64,000 nt of DNA, from NCBI RefSeq assembly GCF_000520955.1, contig NZ_JACC01000020.1, forward strand, positions 1 through 64,000. Reading direction: 5' to 3'. The notes under the pieces are model-generated. The model worked only from the letters and a program-made list of their open reading frames with translations. It made no database searches and had not been told where the DNA came from. Below, piece by piece: positions 45,173 to 52,237 of this stretch. Source of the DNA: Aquimarina pacifica (GTDB lineage Bacteria; Bacteroidota; Bacteroidia; Flavobacteriales; Flavobacteriaceae). Both the position numbers and the translations under genes were made by a program. The stretch's first letter is position 1; every line of letters begins with the position of its first letter.

Positions 45173-46599
45173 TGCCAAAAAGTAAAAAAACAAAAATCGT
45201 TGCAACTCTAGGACCCGCAACCAGTAGCGAAAAGACGTTAAAAAAAATGTTGGAGGCAGGCGTAAATGTTTTCAGAATCAATTTCTCTCATGCGGATTAT
45301 ACTGATGTTAAAGAGCGTGTACAAATGATACGTAAACTTAGCAAAGATTATGGGTATAATGCGGCGATACTTGGTGATTTACAAGGGCCCAAATTGCGAG
45401 TTGGTGTTATGAAAGGAGATAGTGTCGTTACTGATGGCGATATGATTGACTTTATAACCGGAAAACCTTTTGAGGGTACTTCGGAAAAAGTATATATGAA
45501 TTATGAAAACTTTCCGAGAGATGTAAAAGCTGGTGAGCGCATATTACTTGATGATGGCAAATTAATCTTCGAAGTTGTTTCAACAAATAGTAAAGATACC
45601 GTTAAGGCTAAAGTTCTACAAGGGGGACCTCTAAAATCTAAAAAAGGTGTAAATCTACCTAATACTAATATTTCGCTACCGGCATTAACAGAAAAGGACG
45701 TAAAAGACGCTATTTTTGCATGTCAGCAAGGTGTTGATTGGATGGCTTTATCTTTTGTTCGTAATGCGCAAGATTTGATGGAGTTACAAAAACTAATCAA
45801 AGAAAATAGTGATCATAAAATTCCGATTATCGCCAAAATTGAGAAGCCAGAAGGGGTGAAAAACATTGATAAAATTGTTGCTTATTGCGATGGTTTAATG
45901 GTTGCGAGAGGAGATTTGGGTGTAGAAATTCCTGCGGAAGAAGTACCATTGATTCAGAAAAAATTAGTGCACAAAGCTAAGACTTCTAGAATACCGGTTA
46001 TAATTGCAACCCAGATGATGGAGACGATGATAGATAGCCTTACTCCTACACGGGCAGAAGTAAATGATGTAGCAAATTCTGTAATGGATGGGGCTGATGC
46101 CGTAATGCTATCCGGAGAAACTTCTGTTGGGAAATATCCTGTTCAGGTTATAGAAACCATGTCAAAAATTATTTCTAGTGTAGAAAATTCATCACTAATT
46201 ACTGTTCCGCAGAATCCACCACATATTAGAACAAATAGGTTTATAACAAAATCTATCTGTTATCATGCGGCAACAATGGCAAATGAAATTGAAGCAAAAG
46301 CCATTTGTACGCTTACCAATAGTGGATATACTGCTTTTCAGATTTCTGCCTGGAGACCTAGTGCACAAATTTTAGTGTTTACGAGTAATCAAAGAATTTT
46401 GGCTCAACTTAGCTTATTATGGGGCGTTAAAGCACTTTTTTATGATAAGTATGTAAGCACTGATGAAACTGTAGAAGATATTAATAAAATAGCGCTTGAC
46501 CACAAGTTTGTTGAACAAGGAGATATGTTGATCAATCTCGCTGCAATGCCAATTGTTGCAAAAGGGATGGTTAATACTCTTAGAGTTTCACAAGTATAA
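45172..46599 (+). CDS. pyk: Pyruvate kinase
   Basis: 475 residues. It makes ATP and pyruvate from phosphoenolpyruvate in the last step of glycolysis. Motifs include TKIVATLGPA (N-terminus), RINFSH, GDLQGPKLRVG, the catalytic lysine stretch IPIIAKIEKPEG, VARGDLGVEIP and the MLSGETSVGKYP loop. It is translationally coupled to the IPExxxVDY gene. Confidence 0.95.
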   Translation: MPKSKKTKIVATLGPATSSEKTLKKMLEAGVNVFRINFSHADYTDVKERVQMIRKLSKDYGYNAAILGDLQGPKLRVGVMKGDSVVTDGDMIDFITGKPFEGTSEKVYMNYENFPRDVKAGERILLDDGKLIFEVVSTNSKDTVKAKVLQGGPLKSKKGVNLPNTNISLPALTEKDVKDAIFACQQGVDWMALSFVRNAQDLMELQKLIKENSDHKIPIIAKIEKPEGVKNIDKIVAYCDGLMVARGDLGVEIPAEEVPLIQKKLVHKAKTSRIPVIIATQMMETMIDSLTPTRAEVNDVANSVMDGADAVMLSGETSVGKYPVQVIETMSKIISSVENSSLITVPQNPPHIRTNRFITKSICYHAATMANEIEAKAICTLTNSGYTAFQISAWRPSAQILVFTSNQRILAQLSLLWGVKALFYDKYVSTDETVEDINKIALDHKFVEQGDMLINLAAMPIVAKGMVNTLRVSQV

Positions 46600-46607
46600 T
46601 TTTTCTT

Positions 46608-46637
46608 CTGTCATCCCGAACAAAATCGGGGTGACAG
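46608..46637. terminator. Intergenic hairpin between convergent pyk and response regulator genes
   Basis: CTGTCATCCCGA / TCGGGGTGACAG, twelve pairs with one G-T, six-base loop and no T-run. It may act as a bidirectional transcript end. The sequence also resembles small dispersed repeats seen in Flavobacteriia. Confidence 0.5.
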
Positions 46638-46639
46638 AT

Positions 46640-47053
46640 TTATGATGTTTGTTGTGAGAAAATCACTTCTAAGTCTTTTATAGTAACAGGTTTTATAAGG
46701 TAGTCTTTTACCGAATTGATACCTTTTGCTTTTTCGATATCTACGGTGTTAATTGACGAACTGACAATATACAGGGTTATTGTTTTTTTGAATTTGTTTT
46801 TAATCTTAGTAAAGTTATCAAGAAACTCCCAGCCATCCATTACGGGCATATTAAGATCCAAAAAAATAATCTCTGGGACTTTGTGCTGATCTAAACTTCC
46901 CAAAATTGCTTCAAAATAAGTCAAGGCGTCTTGACCGTTTTTAAAAATCATTAAATTCTCACAAAGTTGTTTTGTCTCTATAATCTTCTTTACAAGATTT
47001 ACATATAGACTATCATCATCAATAATACACGCAAGTTCTATTTTATGAATCAT
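46640..47053 (-). CDS. Single-domain response regulator
   Basis: 137 residues, a receiver domain only. The acidic pocket is CIIDDDSLYV (9-18), the phospho-acceptor is D66 in IIFLDLNMPVMDGWEF, and the conserved lysine lies in DYLIKPVTIKD. It has no output domain, so it must act through protein contacts. It lies 98 bases after the PAS histidine kinase gene and is its likely partner. Confidence 0.9.
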   Translation of the reverse strand: MIHKIELACIIDDDSLYVNLVKKIIETKQLCENLMIFKNGQDALTYFEAILGSLDQHKVPEIIFLDLNMPVMDGWEFLDNFTKIKNKFKKTITLYIVSSSINTVDIEKAKGINSVKDYLIKPVTIKDLEVIFSQQTS

Positions 47054-47151
47054 TTGTTTGTGTTTATTTAGTAGTTTCTTATTTAAATCCAGTATAACAT
47101 TAAAAAATGCCGCTTCAGACTACTATAAAATGTCTCTAAACCGCTTCTTTT

Positions 47152-48603
47152 TTAAAACTCAATAATAAAAGTCGTTCCAACATCAACCTTACTTTCTACA
47201 GTGATTTTTCCATCTAATGATTCTACTTGGTTTTTAGTCAAAAACAACCCTATTCCTACTGCATCTTCGTTAAAATGGAATGTTTTATACATTCCGAATA
47301 TCTTGTCCTTAAATAACTTCATATCAATCCCCATTCCGTTATCCTTAATATAGAGATACTTTTTATTTTCTTCGATATATGTCTTAATATTAATTACAGG
47401 GTCTCTTTCTTCGTGTTTATATTTAATTGCATTTGTTATCAGATTTAATAAAATACTTTCTAAATATGCAGGAATATATTCGATTGTATCAAATGCGGTA
47501 AAATCGGTATTAATTTCAGTTTTGCTAAGGGATATCATTTGACCGATACCATGTGTCACCAACTTAAGGGTATCCTTAAATTTAACTTCTTTTTTTTCTT
47601 GATGCTTATTTGTATTAATCGCCACAATGTCATTAAGGTGCTCGATAGTCATATTTAAACTCTTCGAAATTTGTCCTATTTGCAGTAAAAAATCAAGTTT
47701 TTCTTCTGGATTATCAATGTCGTCCATAAATTCTAATATCATTGATAAATTACTCGTGTGTGATCTAAGGTTGTGCGATACGATATGGGCAAAATTGAAT
47801 AATCTAGAGTTCTGCGAAGTGATTATATCCATTGACTTTTTTAGTCTTAATTCTTTTCTTTTGTTATCGTCTATATCTTGAAAAACACCTCTGATCCCAA
47901 TAATCTCTTTTTTCTCATTATATACAGGTTTGCCAATTGCCCGTACCCAAAATATTCTTTTGTTCGCAGTCTTCATTTTGATCTGGGTATCAAAAGGCAC
48001 TCCTGCCATTGCACAATTAAAAAAGCAATCTGCTGCCTGTTGTTGGCAATCCTCTGAGTAGTATAAAGCAGAATCTTTTAGAGAAGGTACATAATCATCG
48101 GGGTATTCTAAAATTCTTCTTGTCTCAAAATCCCAATAACTTTTTTTCTCATGAAAATCTACATACCAGCTTCCTGTTTGGGTCATCTGGGCTGTTTCTC
48201 GATAATAAAAATTATCCTTGATCATTTCATTACTCGACTCTAATTTAATCTCGAAAAAAAATAGAATCTTGGTGCTCGATTTTATATTTACAGGTAAGTT
48301 ATCAATAGTTGAGCATCTAAATAATTTATAGTTACCTGTTTGATCAAAAATTTTAATATGTTGTTTGAAATTAATAGAATTCTGTCTGTAATTCAGGAAA
48401 TTATCTCTAAATAATTCTAGATCTTCTGGGTGTAAAAGAGTTTCAAAAAAAGTATCAATAGTACTCTGTAGCTCTTCTTTTTTATATCCAAGTGTTTCGT
48501 AAAATTTTGCAGACCAGATCTCCCTATCCGGATTTGTACGTAACTCCCAATAGCCCGTATCAAAATCCTGTATTACATTATTAAAAAGATCATTCTCAAG
48601 CAT
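47152..48603 (-). CDS. Cytoplasmic PAS-domain histidine kinase
   Basis: 483 residues without membrane segments. Two PAS domains (about 10-110 and 125-245) are followed by a dimerisation and phospho-acceptor helix with H277 (AHIVSHNLRSHT) and a HATPase domain (about 370-483) with the N box LITNAIKY, DNGMGID and GIGLFLTK. The second PAS contains GVFQDIDDNK typical of PAS-PAC sensors. Likely partner: the single-domain response regulator downstream. Confidence 0.9.
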   Translation of the reverse strand: MLENDLFNNVIQDFDTGYWELRTNPDREIWSAKFYETLGYKKEELQSTIDTFFETLLHPEDLELFRDNFLNYRQNSINFKQHIKIFDQTGNYKLFRCSTIDNLPVNIKSSTKILFFFEIKLESSNEMIKDNFYYRETAQMTQTGSWYVDFHEKKSYWDFETRRILEYPDDYVPSLKDSALYYSEDCQQQAADCFFNCAMAGVPFDTQIKMKTANKRIFWVRAIGKPVYNEKKEIIGIRGVFQDIDDNKRKELRLKKSMDIITSQNSRLFNFAHIVSHNLRSHTSNLSMILEFMDDIDNPEEKLDFLLQIGQISKSLNMTIEHLNDIVAINTNKHQEKKEVKFKDTLKLVTHGIGQMISLSKTEINTDFTAFDTIEYIPAYLESILLNLITNAIKYKHEERDPVINIKTYIEENKKYLYIKDNGMGIDMKLFKDKIFGMYKTFHFNEDAVGIGLFLTKNQVESLDGKITVESKVDVGTTFIIEF

Positions 48604-48648
48604 TTATTCAATTTTGAAACCCTATTATTCTAACAATATAAGAATTTC

Positions 48649-49044
48649 TTACCTACTTTCCTCTATTCTGTTAAGCTTGATTTTTAATGCCTTGGTAGAA
48701 ATCTGAACTTCGATAAAAGATAAAAACAATGAGGCTATTAGTGCCAATAAACTAATCCCAAATACTACATTGGCCCAATAAATCTTTTCTACATATAATA
48801 AAAACATTGTGATAACACTAGTTATAAAACTAACAATAGCAATAGCCTGCATATTTCTAATAAGCCATAACCGTTTTCTTAAATTTTTGATTTGTAGAAC
48901 TGTATTTTTTGATTTCGAAATCTGATATTCACTATGCAATTGTCTTATTAATCCAGCAATAGCAAGATATCTCGCATTATATGCCAACATTGTTAATGAT
49001 ATCGCAGGAAACAATAATGCGGGAATACTCATTGTAAGGTTCAT
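48649..49044 (-). CDS. DUF2721-type membrane protein
   Basis: 131 residues with three hydrophobic segments (about 5-25, 68-88 and 92-112) separated by a basic cytoplasmic loop with the stretch LRKRLWLIRNMQ. Matches the DUF2721 family as I know it; function unknown. It lies between the histidine kinase gene and an AraC-type gene on the same strand. Confidence 0.7.
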   Translation of the reverse strand: MNLTMSIPALLFPAISLTMLAYNARYLAIAGLIRQLHSEYQISKSKNTVLQIKNLRKRLWLIRNMQAIAIVSFITSVITMFLLYVEKIYWANVVFGISLLALIASLFLSFIEVQISTKALKIKLNRIEESR

Positions 49045-49098
49045 AAATCATTTTTTTGGAGCCACTAATTTAGTTCAAAAAAATAGAGCTACAAATGA

Positions 49099-49695
49099 TT
49101 AACTAACCTGAAGCTGCAATACCCTATATTGTCTAGGAGAAAGTCCTGTGTTTTTTCTAAAAACGTTATAAAAAGTAGATTTTGAGTTAAATCCAGACTC
49201 TAATGCAATGGCTATTACTGTATAATTAATAAATCTTGGGTCTCTTAGTTTGGATTTTGCATCTTCTATTCTATAACCATTTACATATTCTGTAAAACTA
49301 TATCCACTTAATTTGTTAACTAGTTGCGATAAATAATTACCACTAATATTCAGTTTTTTAGACATACTTTCTAGCCCAAGACTCGAATCTCTATATATTT
49401 TTGCTTCTTTCATCAAAAAATCAAGCTCTCTAAAATGTTTGTTATCCTTAGCAATTCTTATTGATATTTTTTTCTTGTCCTGTCTTTGATTACCAATAAA
49501 AAAATAAACACCTAAACTTATCAGTATAACATTAATAACTGTCAGCACAATAGCCGTATATATAACCGCTAATCTATTCCCTTGCATTATCAGAAGTATA
49601 GAGCAAAATATTAGTATTAAAATAAAGACCCCATAACCTAATTTAAGAACACTTTTTTGCGCTGCTTTATTGATAATTTCTCTACTATTTTTCAT
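49099..49695 (-). CDS. Membrane-anchored AraC-family regulator
   Basis: 198 residues. Two membrane segments (about 19-37 and 44-68) are followed by an AraC-type DNA-binding domain (about 95-198), with LNISGNYLSQLVN and ESGFNSKSTFYNVFRKNTGLSPRQY. It is divergent from a TPR-AraC gene; a promoter lies at 49719-49751 and a perfect inverted repeat at 49759-49783. Confidence 0.82.
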   Translation of the reverse strand: MKNSREIINKAAQKSVLKLGYGVFILILIFCSILLIMQGNRLAVIYTAIVLTVINVILISLGVYFFIGNQRQDKKKISIRIAKDNKHFRELDFLMKEAKIYRDSSLGLESMSKKLNISGNYLSQLVNKLSGYSFTEYVNGYRIEDAKSKLRDPRFINYTVIAIALESGFNSKSTFYNVFRKNTGLSPRQYRVLQLQVS

Positions 49696-49718
49696 AATAA
49701 CAATTCTTCTGTTTTGAT

Positions 49719-49751
49719 CAAATATAGTATGCCTTTTGCACCAAAAACAAA
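49719..49751 (-). promoter_or_regulatory. Promoter of the membrane AraC gene
   Basis: On the minus strand, TTTG (49748-49751), a 21-base spacer and TATATTTG (49719-49726) fit the consensus, 23 bases before the ATG. Confidence 0.6.
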
Positions 49752-49758
49752 TAGAATA

Positions 49759-49783
49759 TCTCGAAATTCTATGAATTTCGAGA
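49759..49783. promoter_or_regulatory. Perfect 11-base inverted repeat between divergent AraC-type genes
   Basis: TCTCGAAATTC and GAATTTCGAGA are separated by three bases, just upstream of the -33 element of the minus-strand promoter. No T-run follows, so an operator is more likely than a terminator. Confidence 0.6.
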
Positions 49784-49842
49784 CGCGCAACAATATTTTA
49801 ACCATCTTGTTATTAGATATTTACATGTTTTATTAATACGTC

Positions 49843-51633
49843 ATGGACAAAATCAGAAAATGGTATCTTTATACCTTATTAAACAAAAACGGCATTACAC
49901 AAAAAACCTTGAAACCACCTAAAACATATTTATTTTTTGATCTATTTTGTTTCAGAACTTTCTGTTTCTCTTTTCTTTTAGGAATACAAGTTTCTATTGG
50001 TCAAGTAAATCATTTTTCGATTCCTGATTCTTTGGTGGATTTAGATTATAACCAAGTATATAGATCATATCTAAAAACTTGGAAAGACACATTGCGATCC
50101 CAAACCTATTTATACACTTGCTTAAAAAAATCAATAGAAAAAAATGATCCTATAAAAATGGCACAAGCGTATTGTATGTTATCATATTATGCAAAAAATG
50201 AATCAGAAAAAATATCACTACTCGATCAATCTATAGATCTTAGTATTGGATTAGAGGATAAAATTTACCCTACTGAAGCATACTCATTTAAGGGAGGACA
50301 TTATTTGAGAAAAGGAGATTTTATTTCTGCATTAGATAATTACCTTATGGCATTGAGACATGCCGAAAAAACAAACAATATTGAATATATATATATTACA
50401 AAACATAATATTGCTTTAATTAAAACGGATATTGGCAAATATGACGAAGCTTTGCCATTGTTTAGAGATAATTTTAGAAGAAATAGTACTCGAATTCCGA
50501 TGGATACAGTTCGCTATTTAAAATCATCCATTGTTTTAGCAGAATCGTATCGCTACACGAATAAACTAGACTCTGCGTCTATGTATTACCAGAAAGGGGA
50601 ATCATTACTAGACAAAAAAAAGCATCATCATTTATACGGTACTTTGGTATTAAATGAGGGTATTAATCTTTTCTACAAAAAAAAATATCGGCAAGCTTAT
50701 GATAGTATCTCTAAGGGTATTTCTTTGTTGGATAAAAATAGTATTTCTGCCAAAAGACCCCATATTCTTGGTGAATTTTACTTAGGAAAATTACGAGCAT
50801 TAGAAAAAAATAAAATGTCTGCACTCTCACATTTTCATACTGTTGATTCTATTATTCAACAAGAACAAATTACATTTCAGGAGGTTAGAGAAGGATATGA
50901 GTATATCATTAATTTTTACAAACAAACGGATAAAAAAGAAAGACAACTGCACTACATTAACAACTTATTGAAGTTTGATAGTATCAATACTAAAAAAACA
51001 TCTTTTATGTCTTCTAAGCTATTCAAAGAATTCGACACTCCGCTTCTACTAAAAGAAAAAGAAACGCTAATCAGAGCATTAAAAGGAAATAATAAAAACC
51101 TTAATCTCATTGTTATTTTTCTTACTATTATTACTGCTGTTTCTTCTGTTTTTCTTTTTACCCAATATCAAAAAAGAAAAACATACCAACAAAAATTCGA
51201 ACAACTAATCGATAAAAATACACGATCCAAAACTCCACAAAAAAAGCCTCAAGGTGAGATTGGAGTCCCTGATCTTATCGTACAAGAAATTCTACAGAAA
51301 CTTAACCGCTTTGAAAAAAACAAACAGTTTTTAAAGAAAAATATTAGTACCGCTTCTTTAGCAAAAGACATAAAAACAAATACGAAGTACTTGTCTAAAG
51401 TGATTAATTATCATAAGCATAAAAATTTTGCAAACTACATTAACGATCTCAGAATCGAGCATGCAGTTATTGAGCTTAAAAAAAATAGTACGCTTAAACA
51501 ATATACCATACAAGGAATAGCTGAAGAAATGGGGTTTAATACGGCAGAGTCTTTTTCTTCAGCTTTCAAAAAAAGTACAGGTATTAAGACTTCTTATTTC
51601 ATCAAAAAACTTAATGAGTTGGACACTCAATAA
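49843..51633 (+). CDS. TPR - membrane segment - AraC transcriptional regulator
   Basis: 596 residues. A basic N-terminus precedes a hydrophobic signal or membrane segment (about 29-50). TPR-like repeats follow (about 90-400), then a membrane segment (about 422-440) and an AraC-type DNA-binding domain (about 500-590; TNTKYLSKVINYHKHKNFANY and EEMGFNTAESFSSAFKKSTG). The layout resembles the cellulase-linked regulator at 19.3 kb but with a different DNA-binding family. The orphan peptide gene 315 bases downstream is a possible target. Confidence 0.8.
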   Translation: MDKIRKWYLYTLLNKNGITQKTLKPPKTYLFFDLFCFRTFCFSFLLGIQVSIGQVNHFSIPDSLVDLDYNQVYRSYLKTWKDTLRSQTYLYTCLKKSIEKNDPIKMAQAYCMLSYYAKNESEKISLLDQSIDLSIGLEDKIYPTEAYSFKGGHYLRKGDFISALDNYLMALRHAEKTNNIEYIYITKHNIALIKTDIGKYDEALPLFRDNFRRNSTRIPMDTVRYLKSSIVLAESYRYTNKLDSASMYYQKGESLLDKKKHHHLYGTLVLNEGINLFYKKKYRQAYDSISKGISLLDKNSISAKRPHILGEFYLGKLRALEKNKMSALSHFHTVDSIIQQEQITFQEVREGYEYIINFYKQTDKKERQLHYINNLLKFDSINTKKTSFMSSKLFKEFDTPLLLKEKETLIRALKGNNKNLNLIVIFLTIITAVSSVFLFTQYQKRKTYQQKFEQLIDKNTRSKTPQKKPQGEIGVPDLIVQEILQKLNRFEKNKQFLKKNISTASLAKDIKTNTKYLSKVINYHKHKNFANYINDLRIEHAVIELKKNSTLKQYTIQGIAEEMGFNTAESFSSAFKKSTGIKTSYFIKKLNELDTQ

Positions 51634-51948
51634 AGCCGCTGCGTTCAGAATTCACTTAGATAACTTTATCGAAATTCCGGGAATACGGTGCAATACCTTA
51701 TTGATTTATAGTATGTTTTATTTTTTTCAAGTGTATCTTTATACCTCAATTCAAGGGGAATTATACCAATTATTAGTTCAAATGAGCTTCAAAAGATAAG
51801 GTCGCTTTTTTTTATATATGACCGTGAAGGTTTCTGATAGGTCTGCTATCAAAAAAAGAAAATGTAAAAATAAAATGATCAAGTCTAACTAGCGCATTTT
51901 AATTCATTACTGGTATCAAAATTCATTTATCTTTTAAAACTTATAATC
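51634..51948. other. 315-base gap before the GG-leader peptide gene
   Basis: No gene that I trust; a 61-codon frame overlapping the regulator end is a shadow. A small hairpin (TGATAG / CTATCA) near 51835 is followed by an A-run rather than a T-run. No clear promoter element was found. Confidence 0.45.
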
Positions 51949-52155
51949 ATGAAAAAAACAAAGGGAAAAAAATTAAGTCTCACTAAACTTAAAATCACAA
52001 AATTAAATCAGATGTCATCGATAAAAGGTGGATATACTGATAAAAGCGGAAGTCCAGGTTGTGCGGGTAGTCCCATTTTTATTTTGACACTTACGTGTGA
52101 AACAAAGTGTGATTGCACCAATCCATCTGGCCCCACTATTATTGTATGGGGCTAA
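51949..52155 (+). CDS. GG-leader peptide resembling a Bacteroidota lanthipeptide/RiPP precursor
   Basis: 68 residues. A basic leader (LSLTKLKITKLNQMSSIKGG, ending at residue 28) matches the KLxLxKxxIxxLNxxxMxxIKGG pattern of Bacteroidota class I lanthipeptide-type precursors. The 40-residue core is rich in Gly, Ser, Thr and Pro, has four cysteines (GC, TC, KC, DC) and ends IIVWG. Cleavage after GG by a peptidase-type transporter would be expected. No LanB, LanC, transporter or protease gene is in this window, so it is either an orphan served in trans or an unmodified bacteriocin-like peptide. Confidence 0.65.
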   Translation: MKKTKGKKLSLTKLKITKLNQMSSIKGGYTDKSGSPGCAGSPIFILTLTCETKCDCTNPSGPTIIVWG

Positions 52156-52184
52156 TGCCAGCACTTAAATTATACTTGTTTTAC

Positions 52185-52227
52185 TTCCCTCAAAAAGTAT
52201 CATTATTAAGACTACTTTTTGAGGGAA
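52185..52227. terminator. Hairpin between the convergent peptide gene and BNR-propeller gene
   Basis: A perfect 15-base inverted repeat (TTCCCTCAAAAAGTA and its complement) with a 13-base loop, 30 bases after the peptide stop codon. No strong T-run, but the position fits a bidirectional terminator. Confidence 0.6.
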
Positions 52228-52237
52228 ATTTATATAG

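Noticed and set aside
51614..51799. 61-codon frame after the TPR-AraC gene
   Set aside because: It starts inside the regulator gene and has no family features.
51949..52155. Complete lanthipeptide cluster around the GG-leader peptide
   Set aside because: No LanB, LanC, LanM, radical SAM or C39 transporter gene is present on either side within the window.
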